DNA of 64,000 bases from Flavobacteriaceae bacterium (GTDB lineage Bacteria; Bacteroidota; Bacteroidia; Flavobacteriales; Flavobacteriaceae). Positions 1-8,480 of this stretch are shown one piece after another. Under the pieces are notes generated by a model. It saw only the letters and a list, made by a program, of their open reading frames with translations, did no database searches and had not been told where the DNA came from. The stretch is taken from the NCBI GenBank assembly GCA_947491985.1, contig CANLLR010000007.1:23181-87180 (forward strand), in the 5' to 3' direction. The position numbers were made by a program, and so were the translations under genes. Position 1 is the stretch's first letter; each line of letters opens with the position of its first letter.

Positions 1-1692
1 ACCAATTCCGATGTAATTATTGATATTGTACCGAATTAAAAGAGGCACTTCTACATTGTAAATTTCAAAATCACTTTCAAAAAACCGCCGATGTAATTGC
101 GGAATGGTTCCGTTGTTGTTATTGACAATTTCATCAGTAACGGTTCTTTCTGCATCATACGTATGCAAATTGTTTTGCAACTCGACTTGCCAATACCAAC
201 GGTACGATTTGTAAGGTGAAAGGGTAGCTGCGACAAAATAACTTTTCGAATTTTCTAAATCGGGAAACAAATTGTAACCCGTTTTGGCTCCAATCGAAAT
301 TCCGGGTTTGAATCGCGTTACTGCATAATTGGTAATTACAGGTTCGTTTTTGTCAAAGATAATAGCGGTTTTGCTTCGGGTTTTTTGCTTATGAAAATCC
401 TTGGCAAATTTCATAGTGTATTTTACAAAACCTTTGGTCGAATCTTTTTCGGTGACATTTTTTTGTTGGCTTCCTGGAATATAAATGTTTTTAAAAGTAA
501 AATGAATTTGCTTTTGTTTGATGATGGTATCCAAACAACTATAGGTAATTTCCTCATTTTTTGGACAAATGGGACATTTTGGATACGAATCGACAATCTT
601 CAACGTCCTTTTATCAAACATATCCGGAATATCGGTTTCTAAACGAATCATTCGCGCTGGACCTTCGCCATCATTTTGAAAACGGGTTTTGAAATTTAAT
701 GTTTTGAGTCGCACCAAACGATAATTCATTAAGGTGCCATTGCTCGACATTTTGTTGGGATCGTGTGACGTGACAATCTCCATTTCGAGGGTTTTCTTTT
801 TGTGGTTTTTGTAGTTTCTATCGGGAACATAAACACCACGCATTTTTACTGTGGCACTCGTATCTTTGATCATTTCGGGCGTTGTTTTGAAGGTAAAAAA
901 CAGATTGCGTGTGGCTGCAGCATCCATACCATCAAACTCAAAAACAGCAACATCGCTGAAAAGCGCTTTGCTTTCGGCCAAGGTCATTTCTAAATTGGTT
1001 TCCTCTTTTTCGAATTTGTTTTTCGAAATCGGATTACCATCTGCGGAAGCTATATTTTGATAAGAATTGTTTATTTCATTTGCAAAAGCAACACCGTTTT
1101 CGATGGTTTCTTTTTCGCCAAAATGCGAACGGGTTTCGAGCAATTCGAAGTTTTTATTTTTAAACTCTTTGTCATTGTAAAAAAGGTACAATTTGCCATT
1201 CGCGGTGTAATTCAACAGGTTTTGATAACTCAACACCACTACCATTTCTTCCTCTGGAACGGGTTCGCGATTGTTGAATAATTTCAATGAAATACTGTCG
1301 CCAAGAGAAGCAATATCATGAAAATTTTGATCTTCTATTTCGTTGATGGCAACTATTTTCGGACGTGTTTTGGGCGGTTTACCATTGTCGTAATTGTTGG
1401 TCACGGAGAGGTTCACCTTGTATTCGCCTTTCTTTTTATATACTTTTTTAGGTTCGATATCTTTGCTAAAACTGCCGTCGCCCATTTCCCAAAAGAAACT
1501 GTAACTCGCTTTTGGAGCTCCAGCCACCTGAATTAAAGGTGGCGTTTCAGGCTTAAACGAAACCAAATTTCCTTTTTTATCATAACCGATAGTGGCTCTG
1601 CGGGTTAGGGTGTCTTTTACTTTAGTCTGGGCTTCAATAAATTTGGGATGAAAGAAAAGCAAAACGAGTAGTAGTATTTTTAATTTCTTCAT
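1..1692 (-). CDS. Partial PKD-domain surface protein with C-terminal outer-membrane beta-barrel (3' end beyond window)
   Basis: The frame is open from an ATG at 1692 to the left edge of the window, 564 codons without a stop, so the C-terminus is missing. The start MKKLKILLLVLLFF is a signal peptide ending near a Q-T after EAQ. Around residues 55-100 there is a PKD-like fold with the WEMGDGS motif and a following YKKKGEYKVNLSV strand. The middle is a long, low-complexity-free region with a CPIC pair, of unknown function. The last visible ~120 residues (for example ISIGAKTGYNLFPD) look like the first strands of an outer-membrane barrel of the PorT/OMP_b-brl type. It is probably an exported surface protein, and its role is unknown. 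The next gene (1784-2776) runs in the same direction, separated by a terminator. Confidence 0.8.
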   Translation of the reverse strand, partial: MKKLKILLLVLLFFHPKFIEAQTKVKDTLTRRATIGYDKKGNLVSFKPETPPLIQVAGAPKASYSFFWEMGDGSFSKDIEPKKVYKKKGEYKVNLSVTNNYDNGKPPKTRPKIVAINEIEDQNFHDIASLGDSISLKLFNNREPVPEEEMVVVLSYQNLLNYTANGKLYLFYNDKEFKNKNFELLETRSHFGEKETIENGVAFANEINNSYQNIASADGNPISKNKFEKEETNLEMTLAESKALFSDVAVFEFDGMDAAATRNLFFTFKTTPEMIKDTSATVKMRGVYVPDRNYKNHKKKTLEMEIVTSHDPNKMSSNGTLMNYRLVRLKTLNFKTRFQNDGEGPARMIRLETDIPDMFDKRTLKIVDSYPKCPICPKNEEITYSCLDTIIKQKQIHFTFKNIYIPGSQQKNVTEKDSTKGFVKYTMKFAKDFHKQKTRSKTAIIFDKNEPVITNYAVTRFKPGISIGAKTGYNLFPDLENSKSYFVAATLSPYKSYRWYWQVELQNNLHTYDAERTVTDEIVNNNNGTIPQLHRRFFESDFEIYNVEVPLLIRYNINNYIGIG

Positions 1693-1725
1693 AATCAAAG
1701 GGTTTGCTTAGGAATTATAAAAATA

Positions 1726-1758
1726 GGAAAAAGTGGTGAACTTGCCACCACTTTCTCC
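1726..1758 (-). terminator. Intrinsic terminator after the 1784-2776 lipoprotein gene
   Basis: AAAGTGGTG (1730-1738) and CACCACTTT (1746-1754) form a 9-bp stem with a 7-base loop, extended by three more pairs after one mismatch. On the minus strand it is followed by the T-rich CCTATTTTTAT. Confidence 0.65.
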
Positions 1759-1783
1759 AAACTAATTAACCAAACTATTGTAT

Positions 1784-2776
1784 TTAAGGCAATGCATTGA
1801 TCGCTGCTATTAATTGTGCTTCGGTTCCAACAGTGGTTTCGCCATCTGTAAAAATGTATACATCTGCTGCGGCAACGGTGACCGATTTGATTGCGTATCG
1901 GTAGTTTCCATTGTCTTCGGTGACAAAAATTACGTGTGCTTGCAAGCCGATTGGCACTTGACCATAATGTTCAGAAAATTGATTGGTTGTTGCATTGAAC
2001 GTATCCAATTTTGCCAAAGCACTTCCTTCACCATCATAATGCAAATACACACCACTATTTTCAAAATTATAACCCGTTGGAACTTGCGCTAAGATGGTTG
2101 TTTTTGGTCGTGGATCGCTGTAAAAACGATCTACGTTAGTCCAACCGAAATCATTTAAAAAAGCGAGATATTGCGCATTGGCTCCTTGTCCTTCTCCAAA
2201 AACACCATTGCCTTGTGGAGCGCCTGCTGCGTCTTGTTCGTCCCAATCTAAATTTCCAGCAGCATCAATGGTTCCATCCCAAAGTGACATCCCAGTTTGT
2301 AATCCGCCAGTTAAACTTGCTGGAATAGTTAATTGCATCGGACATGTAATATCCAATTGTTGTCCGTTTTGTGTGGCGTTGATGTAAAATTCACCACCTG
2401 AAATAATCAAAGCCATATCGCCGTTTGGTAATTTCCCCATGGTAGTTTTGTCGGTTACAAGCATTGTTCCTTGGTCGAAAACTTCGGCATATTCAATGGC
2501 TACTTGTCCTGAGGTAACCGGATTTCCATTTAATGTCAAACAGTTTCCGTTTATGGTAAATTGTACGCCTTTTGCTGTTGTGAACGTCACAACTCCAGTT
2601 CCTGCAGTGAGTGTAAACGATTGTGTGATGTTGTTTAAGGCTTCGTCTCTTAAGGCAAACCATTCGCCAGTGCTAGGTCTGAAAATGGTATTTTCTGGTC
2701 CGTCGTCGTTGGTACAACTCGTTAATGCTATTGAAGCTAAAAATAAAAGTCCGATGTTTTTAATTTGATTTTTCAT
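1784..2776 (-). CDS. Hypothetical lipoprotein
   Basis: This 330-residue protein has a lipoprotein signal peptide with a LTSC lipobox (Cys21) followed by TNDDG. The +2 Thr and acidic stretch are compatible with surface export in Bacteroidota. No catalytic motif is seen. The body is rich in Gly, Thr and Asn, as expected for beta-sheet extracellular proteins. I do not recognise a family. It is transcribed away from the sigma-factor gene at 2980, sharing a 203-base divergent region that carries a direct repeat (TTTGTTACCCC), so regulation by that sigma factor is conceivable but is only inference. Confidence 0.85.
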   Translation of the reverse strand: MKNQIKNIGLLFLASIALTSCTNDDGPENTIFRPSTGEWFALRDEALNNITQSFTLTAGTGVVTFTTAKGVQFTINGNCLTLNGNPVTSGQVAIEYAEVFDQGTMLVTDKTTMGKLPNGDMALIISGGEFYINATQNGQQLDITCPMQLTIPASLTGGLQTGMSLWDGTIDAAGNLDWDEQDAAGAPQGNGVFGEGQGANAQYLAFLNDFGWTNVDRFYSDPRPKTTILAQVPTGYNFENSGVYLHYDGEGSALAKLDTFNATTNQFSEHYGQVPIGLQAHVIFVTEDNGNYRYAIKSVTVAAADVYIFTDGETTVGTEAQLIAAINALP

Positions 2777-2838
2777 GATTTCTAAGTTTTTAAATTATTA
2801 TTATTTGTTTTATACTGTTATATCAATTGATGTTTTAT

Positions 2839-2937
2839 TTTGTTACCCCTAATTTTTATTTTTTTTGAGTACTTTTTTTTAAAGCGATTGATAAACGTTT
2901 CATTACTATATCAAAAGCATGAACAATTTGTTACCCC
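2839..2937. repeat. Pair of TTTGTTACCCC direct repeats in a divergent promoter region
   Basis: TTTGTTACCCC occurs at 2839-2849 and again, identical, at 2927-2937, both in plus orientation 88 bases apart, between the lipoprotein gene and the sigma-factor gene. The position and repetition suggest a regulator or alternative sigma-factor site. The second copy lies about 43 bases before the sigma gene's ATG, a reasonable distance for a -33/-35 element. Confidence 0.45.
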
Positions 2938-2979
2938 AATCGTTTTATTTTTTTACATTAGCTAACAAATAAGGTAGTT

Positions 2980-3561
2980 ATGACCGAAAAAAAAGTACAT
3001 CCCGATCAATTATATATTGACGGATTAGTTCAAAACAATTCGAATGTCATTCGTGAGATTTATAGAAAATTTGTCCCGAAAGTCAAAAACTATATCCGAA
3101 CCAATAGTGGTGATGACGATCAAGCACAAGATGTGATTCAAGAAGTACTCATCACACTTTTTAATCAAGCCAAAACCAACGGATTGCAACTCACGTGTCC
3201 GTTTGACGCCTATTTTTTTTTATTGTGTAAAAGACGTTGGCTCAATGAAATAAAAAAATCATCCAATAAAGAGGTAACATTACAAGATGAAAATGTATCT
3301 ATAGATGAATCTGTTCAAGAAATGACTTTTCAAACCGAAGTTTTTGATGAAAAGCAATCGTTATTCGACGAAATGTTTCAGAAATTAGGAGACAAATGCA
3401 AGGAGGTACTTCAACTTAGTTTTGTCACAAAAACTATGGAAGAAGTAGCCGAAAAACTCAATGTAACGTATGGTTATGTTCGTAAGAAAAAGTCGCTTTG
3501 TACAGGTCAATTAACAGAAATGATACAAAAATCACCCAGATTTAAATCTGTAAATTACTAA
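2980..3561 (+). CDS. RNA polymerase sigma factor, sigma-70 family (ECF-like)
   Basis: This 193-residue protein has the two-domain layout of small sigma factors. Region 2 is at about residues 20-80 (FVPKVKNYIR, then DDQAQDVIQEVLITLF), and a region 4 helix-turn-helix is at about 130-180 (KCKEVLQLSF, MEEVAEKLNVTYGYVRKKK). There is no region 1 or 3. It would direct RNA polymerase to a small regulon. The ATG at 2980 is preceded by an AT-rich tract and no Shine-Dalgarno, as usual here. The gene is followed after 4 bases by a membrane protein that could be its anti-sigma partner, and it is divergent from a lipoprotein gene. Target genes are not known from the sequence. Confidence 0.88.
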   Translation: MTEKKVHPDQLYIDGLVQNNSNVIREIYRKFVPKVKNYIRTNSGDDDQAQDVIQEVLITLFNQAKTNGLQLTCPFDAYFFLLCKRRWLNEIKKSSNKEVTLQDENVSIDESVQEMTFQTEVFDEKQSLFDEMFQKLGDKCKEVLQLSFVTKTMEEVAEKLNVTYGYVRKKKSLCTGQLTEMIQKSPRFKSVNY

Positions 3562-3565
3562 TGTT

Positions 3566-4315
3566 ATGAACGAAGAACTCTACATGGCTTTTGAAAGTTA
3601 CTTGAGTAACGAAATGCCTACCGACGAAAAAAAACTCTTTGAAGAACGCTTGCTAATCGATGCGTCTTTCCGTGAAAGTTTTGCTGTTTATAAAGAAACT
3701 TCACAGTTTTTACACACTACATTTTCGGCAGAAACATTGGCGTTTAAAATGAATTTGGATGTTATTTCTAACGAACATTTTTCACAAACCCAAGAAAATA
3801 ATTCAAACGAGACGCATCAGAAAAAGCAGACCAAAGTCATTCAATTTAAACCATGGTATTATGCTGTAGCCGCATCGATTGCACTTGTATTTGGAACGCT
3901 ATTTTTTAACCAAAATGATCCACAATACGGTGATTTCAATCAACACGAAGCAGCGGTTTTTGTCGAACGAAGCGATGCAGATGTTAATTTAAAAGAAGCA
4001 CAAGATTTTTTTAATGCCAAAGAATATAAAAAAGCGGTTTTGGCTTTTGAAAAAATCCCGAATCTTACCAATCCCGAATTGCAATATTATTACGCGATAG
4101 CATTGATAGAAACTAACGATTATCAAAAAGCGGAAATTTTCTTGACAAATTTAAAAGACGGCACTTCCGTATATAAAACCAAAGCTGTTTGGTATTTGGC
4201 CCTTTCCAATTTAAAGCAAAAGAAAGTGGAGGAGTGCAAAGTTTACTTAAAGCAAATTCCAGCCGATGCCGAGGATTATGATAAGGCACAGGAATTGTTA
4301 GGTGATTTGGAGTAA
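3566..4315 (+). CDS. Membrane-anchored TPR protein, putative anti-sigma partner
   Basis: The N-terminal ~95 residues are cytoplasmic and resemble the start of Bacteroidota anti-sigma proteins (ESYLSNEMPTDEKKLFEERL). A single membrane helix lies at about residues 97-115 (YYAVAASIALVFGTLFF). The C-terminal ~110 residues contain TPR-like helix pairs (KEAQDFFNAKEYKKAVLAFE; YYYAIALIETNDYQKAEIFL). It starts 4 bases after the sigma-factor stop, so the two are surely co-transcribed. A role in holding or sensing for the sigma factor is inferred from position and topology. There is no zinc-binding anti-sigma (ZAS) motif. Confidence 0.75.
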   Translation: MNEELYMAFESYLSNEMPTDEKKLFEERLLIDASFRESFAVYKETSQFLHTTFSAETLAFKMNLDVISNEHFSQTQENNSNETHQKKQTKVIQFKPWYYAVAASIALVFGTLFFNQNDPQYGDFNQHEAAVFVERSDADVNLKEAQDFFNAKEYKKAVLAFEKIPNLTNPELQYYYAIALIETNDYQKAEIFLTNLKDGTSVYKTKAVWYLALSNLKQKKVEECKVYLKQIPADAEDYDKAQELLGDLE

Positions 4316-4343
4316 AATAAACACAAAAAGCACAAAGTTTTCT

Positions 4344-4377
4344 AAAGGCATATGAGTAATTTTCTTATGTGCCTTTG
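4344..4377 (+). terminator. Hairpin terminator after the sigma/TPR operon
   Basis: AAAGGCA and TGCCTTT form a 7-bp stem, with a second imperfect inner stem (ATGAG with CTTAT), followed by TGTTTT. It lies between the TPR gene and the promoter of the TatD gene. Confidence 0.5.
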
Positions 4378-4388
4378 TTTTCTTTTGC

Positions 4389-4396
4389 TACTTTTG
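4389..4396 (+). promoter_or_regulatory. Bacteroidota -7 element for tatD-like gene
   Basis: TACTTTTG matches the TAnnTTTG consensus, 18 bases before the chosen ATG. No convincing -33 TTTG is placed at the standard distance. Confidence 0.4.
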
Positions 4397-4413
4397 TGGT
4401 TCAAAAAACAACA

Positions 4414-5184
4414 ATGATTCTCACCGACACCCACACTCATTTATATTCTTCCCAGTTTCAAGACGATCGTGATCAAATGATGCAACGTGCTTTACATGTT
4501 GGGGTTTCGCGGTTTTTTATTCCCGCCATCGACTCGACCTACACCAAAAAAATGTACGATTTAGAAAGTCAGTATCCTCAAAATATTTTTTTAATGATGG
4601 GATTGCACCCGTGTTATGTAAAACCCGAAACGTTTGAAGCCGAATTGTTGCATGTGGAAACTGAATTGTCCAAGAATAAATTTTATGCGGTAGGTGAAAT
4701 CGGAATCGATTTGTATTGGGATAAAACGACATTAGACATTCAGAAAAATGCTTTCAAACGCCAAATTCAATTGGCCAAAAAGCACCAATTGGCCATCAAC
4801 ATTCATTGTAGAGATGCTTTTGATGAAGTTTTTGAAGTGTTAGAAAGTGAGAGAAGTGCTGATTTGTTTGGCATTTTTCATTGTTTTACAGGCGATATTG
4901 GTCAGGCTAGAAAAGCTATCGACTTGAATTTGAAACTAGGAATAGGAGGCGTAGCCACATTTAAAAACGGGCAAATAGATCAGTTTTTAAATCAAATCGA
5001 TTTGAAGCACATTGTTTTAGAAACAGATTCGCCTTACTTGGCTCCGGCTCCACATCGCGGCAAGCGAAATGAAAGCAGTTACCTGCAATTGGTAGCTCAA
5101 AAATTAGCTGAAATTTACCAACTTCCACTGGCTGAAATTGCTGAAATAACCACCCAAAATTCTAAAGCTATTTTTGGGATTTAA
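4414..5184 (+). CDS. TatD family metal-dependent hydrolase/DNase
   Basis: A 256-residue TIM-barrel amidohydrolase of the TatD family. Visible metal and active-site motifs are THTHLY at the N-terminus, GEIGIDLYWD, INIHCRDA, FHCFTGD and the C-terminal LETDSPYLAP. TatD enzymes are metal-dependent nucleases thought to act in DNA repair or quality control. An upstream in-frame ATG at 4369 exists, but it would add 15 residues lying over the terminator and promoter. The start at 4414 (MILTDTHTH) is where family members begin. It is followed after 58 bases by an acyltransferase gene in the same direction. Confidence 0.93.
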   Translation: MILTDTHTHLYSSQFQDDRDQMMQRALHVGVSRFFIPAIDSTYTKKMYDLESQYPQNIFLMMGLHPCYVKPETFEAELLHVETELSKNKFYAVGEIGIDLYWDKTTLDIQKNAFKRQIQLAKKHQLAINIHCRDAFDEVFEVLESERSADLFGIFHCFTGDIGQARKAIDLNLKLGIGGVATFKNGQIDQFLNQIDLKHIVLETDSPYLAPAPHRGKRNESSYLQLVAQKLAEIYQLPLAEIAEITTQNSKAIFGI

Positions 5185-5242
5185 TGTAAACGTTAATTGA
5201 GAAAATTTTTGTTCTTTTGTTGCACTAATTTTAATTCAAAGA

Positions 5243-6376
5243 ATGTCAAAATTCGACTCCATTCGTCCCTTTTATGATGCCGAAGTTAATGCAGCCATTT
5301 GCGATGCATTGAATCATCCAATGATGAAGGCCATCATGAGTTTTACATTTCCTGATGTAGCGGATGAGGTCTGGAAAAACCAATTGCGAAAAACCCATTC
5401 CATTCGCGATTTTCAATGTAATTTTATTTACGCATCGGTGCAAAAAGTACTCGAAAAATCATCAGAAGGATTAACTACATCTGGATTCGAAAAGTTAGAA
5501 AAAAACACATCGTACCTTTTTGTTTCCAATCATAGGGATATTATTTTAGATACCTCATTATTGAACGTTTGCTTGTTTGATCACGGTTTGGTAATGACAG
5601 CCTCCGCCATTGGCGATAATTTAGTAAAGAAAGATTTTCTTTTAAATCTTTCCAAATTGAATCGAAATTTCCTAGTCCAACGGGGTTTACCTCCAAGAGA
5701 ATTACTTCAAAGTTCCAAATTAATGTCGGATTACATTGCTCAATTATTGTTACGAGAAAATCGTTCGGTTTGGATTGCACAGCGTGAAGGACGCACTAAA
5801 GACGGCAATGATGCAACACATTCGGGTGTTTTAAAAATGCTTGGAATGGGTTCGGACGAAAAAAATGTATTGGATTATTTTAAAAAAATTAAAATTGTAC
5901 CTGTTTCTATTTCGTACGAATACGATCCGACAGATGCTTTGAAAATGCCACAAATTTTAGCCGAAGCCAACGATGAAATTTATATCAAAGAAAAAAATGA
6001 GGATTTCATTACGTTATTGAGTGGGATAATTGGTCAAAAAAAGCGCATTCACATCCATGTAGGTGAAGTTTTAGACAATGAATTGGATGTGATTCAAGCA
6101 GAAAACGACAATACCAACAAACAAGTACAAGCCCTTGCTCAAGTAATTGACGACTCTATTTTGCAATCTTACAAATTATGGCCGACCAATTACATCGCCT
6201 ATGATTTGTTGAATACTACCAATCAGTTTAGTCACTTATATACCGAAAACGAAAAGTCGCTATTTGAACGCCGCTTCGAAATGAAAATCGACAGCTCGAA
6301 TGAAACATTACGCGAAAGTTTTTTAGCAATGTATGCCAATCCGGTGGTTAATAAATTTAAGTACAATGCAGTCTAA
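5243..6376 (+). CDS. Glycerol-3-phosphate/lysophosphatidate-type acyltransferase (PlsC-like)
   Basis: This 377-residue protein carries the acyltransferase block I NHRDIILD (about residues 96-103) and a block with REGRTKDG further on, the signature of membrane-associated 1-acylglycerol-3-phosphate acyltransferase-like proteins. It lacks clear transmembrane helices, so it is likely a peripheral protein. In Flavobacteria such proteins are annotated as 1-acyl-sn-glycerol-3-phosphate acyltransferase, and the true acceptor is not known. It overlaps the following asparaginase gene by 11 bases, which implies translational coupling. Confidence 0.85.
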   Translation: MSKFDSIRPFYDAEVNAAICDALNHPMMKAIMSFTFPDVADEVWKNQLRKTHSIRDFQCNFIYASVQKVLEKSSEGLTTSGFEKLEKNTSYLFVSNHRDIILDTSLLNVCLFDHGLVMTASAIGDNLVKKDFLLNLSKLNRNFLVQRGLPPRELLQSSKLMSDYIAQLLLRENRSVWIAQREGRTKDGNDATHSGVLKMLGMGSDEKNVLDYFKKIKIVPVSISYEYDPTDALKMPQILAEANDEIYIKEKNEDFITLLSGIIGQKKRIHIHVGEVLDNELDVIQAENDNTNKQVQALAQVIDDSILQSYKLWPTNYIAYDLLNTTNQFSHLYTENEKSLFERRFEMKIDSSNETLRESFLAMYANPVVNKFKYNAV

Positions 6377-7394
6377 ACCCAACATATTACTTATTTATAC
6401 TGGTGGTACCATTGGTATGATGAAAGATTTTGAAACGGGTGCGTTAAAGGCATTTAACTTTAAAAAATTACTCCAAAAAATTCCTGAACTCCAACAATTG
6501 GATTGTTTGATAGAAACTATTTCTTTCGAAAAACCGATTGACTCGTCGAATATGAATCCAGAACGATGGGTTCAAATTGCCAATAGTATTGAGGAAAATT
6601 ACACCAAGTTTGATGGTTTTGTGGTGCTTCATGGTTCTGATACGATGTCCTATTCAGCATCTGCATTGAGTTTTATGCTCGAAAATCTAGCAAAACCCGT
6701 AATTTTTACGGGTTCTCAATTACCTATTGGCGATTTGCGAACGGATGCTAAAGAAAATCTAATCACGGCGATACAAATTGCATCATTGCAACAAAAAGGG
6801 AAACCCGTTGTACAAGAAGTGGGCTTATATTTTGAATATAAATTGTACCGAGGTAACCGTACGACCAAAATTAACTCCGAACATTTTAACGCTTTTGCAT
6901 CACCCAATTATCCGGCTTTGGCCGAATCGGGAGTGCATTTGAATGTGAATTCGAATTTGTTTTTTGACAAAAAGTCGTCCAAAAAATTAGTGGTTCACAA
7001 GCAATTGGAAGACAATGTAGTGATTGTAAAAATATTTCCAGGATTAAATGAAATCGTTTTATCTTCGATTATGGCGATTCCGAATTTAAAAGGAATTGTT
7101 TTGGAAACCTACGGTTCTGGAAACGCACCTACTGAAGATTGGTTGATACAATTGTTGAAAAAAGCAATCAAATCTGGACTTCACGTTATTAATGTTACCC
7201 AATGTTCAGGCGGAAGTGTCAGCATGGGACAATATGAAACCAGTACGCAATTGAAAAAAATTGGCGTTATATCTGGGAAAGACATCACTACTGAAGCTGC
7301 CATTACGAAACTTATGTATTTGCTTGGCCAAAATGTGGCACCCAATGTTTTCAAAACTATTTTTGAAACTTCTTTGCGAGGCGAAATGGTTTAA
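6366..7394 (+). CDS. ansA: Type I (cytoplasmic) L-asparaginase
   Basis: A 342-residue enzyme that hydrolyses L-asparagine to aspartate and ammonia. The N-terminal threonine motif YTGGTIGMM and the second active-site block HGSDTMSYSASAL are clear, as is the PVIFTGSQLPIGDLRTDA segment typical of bacterial type I enzymes. No signal peptide is present. The upstream ATG at 6333 lies deep inside the acyltransferase gene, while the ATG at 6366 gives MQSKPNILLIYTGGT, matching family starts. It is the last gene before tRNA-Ser. Confidence 0.95.
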   Translation: MQSKPNILLIYTGGTIGMMKDFETGALKAFNFKKLLQKIPELQQLDCLIETISFEKPIDSSNMNPERWVQIANSIEENYTKFDGFVVLHGSDTMSYSASALSFMLENLAKPVIFTGSQLPIGDLRTDAKENLITAIQIASLQQKGKPVVQEVGLYFEYKLYRGNRTTKINSEHFNAFASPNYPALAESGVHLNVNSNLFFDKKSSKKLVVHKQLEDNVVIVKIFPGLNEIVLSSIMAIPNLKGIVLETYGSGNAPTEDWLIQLLKKAIKSGLHVINVTQCSGGSVSMGQYETSTQLKKIGVISGKDITTEAAITKLMYLLGQNVAPNVFKTIFETSLRGEMV

Positions 7395-7442
7395 TTTGTC
7401 CTTTGTTTATTGCTAAATTTTATTGTTCTTTGTATTCCAATT

Positions 7443-7529
7443 AGAGGGGTGTCCGAGTGGTTGAAGGAGCAAGCCTGGAAAGTTTGTATATGGGTAACTG
7501 TATCGTGGGTTCGAATCCCATCTCCTCTG
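7443..7529 (+). tRNA. tRNA-Ser (anticodon GGA)
   Basis: All arms can be folded by eye. The acceptor stem is AGAGGGG/CTCCTCT (one G-U pair) with discriminator G. The D arm is TCC...GGA. The anticodon stem is CAAGC/GTTTG around the loop CTGGAAA, giving GGA as anticodon. There is a long variable arm as expected for serine, and the T arm GTGGG-TTCGAAT-CCCAT. The encoded 3' end is CGA rather than CCA, so CCA is presumably added after transcription. Confidence 0.95.
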
Positions 7530-7533
7530 CGAT

Positions 7534-7559
7534 AAAACCGAAGTTATGCTTCGGTTTTT
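7534..7559 (+). terminator. Intrinsic terminator after tRNA-Ser
   Basis: AAAACCGAAG (7534-7543) and CTTCGGTTTT (7549-7558) form a perfect 10-bp stem with a 5-base loop, ending in five Ts. It starts five bases after the tRNA discriminator base. Confidence 0.85.
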
Positions 7560-7616
7560 CTATTTCTAAAATAGCATGAAAATTTCTTTCAAAGGCTATT
7601 TTAGAAATAGAAAAAC
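7554..7616. repeat. 22-bp perfect inverted repeat overlapping the tRNA terminator
   Basis: The arm 7554-7575 (core CTATTTCTAAAATAGC) is the exact reverse complement of 7595-7616, separated by 19 bases. The left arm reuses the last six bases of the tRNA terminator stem and T-run, so both hairpins cannot form at once. It could be a second, bidirectional terminator or a mobile palindrome. Confidence 0.75.
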
Positions 7617-7729
7617 AGCCTTTGCTAATGGCTAGTTTTTATAGACAGATTTTCCCTATGTGGGATCAACGCAGTTAATCCTCGCTGCTTTACAGCATTA
7701 TCTTATCCTAGATTGTTAAAAAATCTCAT
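7617..7729. other. Intergenic stretch without recognised gene
   Basis: Between the tRNA-Ser palindrome and the next promoter no reading frame or tRNA fold is visible. The sequence is less AT-rich around 7660-7710 than typical spacers here and holds short complementary pieces (GCAG/CTGC), so a small RNA cannot be excluded. Confidence 0.3.
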
Positions 7730-7760
7730 TTTGTTTAATCGACTAAAAGATGTACTTTCG
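7729..7760 (+). promoter_or_regulatory. Bacteroidota-type promoter for the 7797 gene
   Basis: TTTTG at 7729-7733, a 19-base spacer, then TACTTTCG at 7753-7760 (one mismatch to TAnnTTTG), 36 bases before the ATG. Confidence 0.6.
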
Positions 7761-7796
7761 CTTTAAGCGTTTGCTATAATTTTCTAACTTAAAACC

Positions 7797-8480
7797 ATGC
7801 GATTTTACTTTTTCATACTGTCTTTTTTCATGACGTTAGGTCTTTTTGCGCAAGACGAAAAAATCGATTTTGAAGCGGTGGATTCCCTTTATAGAGAAGA
7901 TCAGTTTTATTTTAATTTCTCGTTTAGTAATCTGCAGAAAATCCCATCTGGATTCAATCAGAATAAACTTTCAGTAGGATTAAGTTTGGGTTTTCTTCGT
8001 GATTTTCCCATTAATAAAAATCGCACTTGGTCAATTGCAGCAGGTTTAGGATATAGTTATAGTGGATTAAATCACAACCTAAGGATTTCGGCGGTGAATG
8101 GAAAAAACGAATACAACATTATAACTGGCGAATTCAGTAAGAACAAGCAGAATTTTCATTATGTCGATTTGCCTATTGAAATTCGCTGGCGAACGTCAAC
8201 AGCAGAAAGTCATAAGTTTTGGCGCGTTTATACCGGATTTAAAGTCAGTTATTTGTTTTCAGATCAATACAAGTTTGAAGGATCTGGAATCTCTAACCAG
8301 CAAAGTGGCAATCCTGATTTGAATGCACTACAATATGGAACTTATATTACAGCAGGTTGGAACACTTGGAACGCCTATGTTTATTATGGATTGAATCCCG
8401 TATTTAAATCGGCTGCGATTGAGGAACAACCCATAAAAATGCATGCGTTGAATATTGGATTAATGTTTTACATTTTATAA
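7797..8480 (+). CDS. Outer-membrane beta-barrel protein, PorT-like fold
   Basis: This 227-residue exported protein starts with a signal peptide ending LGLFAQ. The rest alternates hydrophobic and polar residues in short strands with many aromatic residues at turns (LGYSYSGLNH, VYYGLNP) and ends in LNIGLMFYIL, a typical barrel C-terminal strand. It belongs to the broad OMP_b-brl/porin-like group. It differs in sequence from the PorT/SprT gliding and T9SS proteins I would expect, so no gene symbol is given. Its end overlaps the convergent membrane-protein gene by 6 bases. Confidence 0.75.
   Translation: MRFYFFILSFFMTLGLFAQDEKIDFEAVDSLYREDQFYFNFSFSNLQKIPSGFNQNKLSVGLSLGFLRDFPINKNRTWSIAAGLGYSYSGLNHNLRISAVNGKNEYNIITGEFSKNKQNFHYVDLPIEIRWRTSTAESHKFWRVYTGFKVSYLFSDQYKFEGSGISNQQSGNPDLNALQYGTYITAGWNTWNAYVYYGLNPVFKSAAIEEQPIKMHALNIGLMFYIL

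Noticed and set aside
2178..2768. Long plus-strand frames opposite the 1784-2776 lipoprotein
   Set aside because: They are antisense shadows with no start context, domain or promoter.
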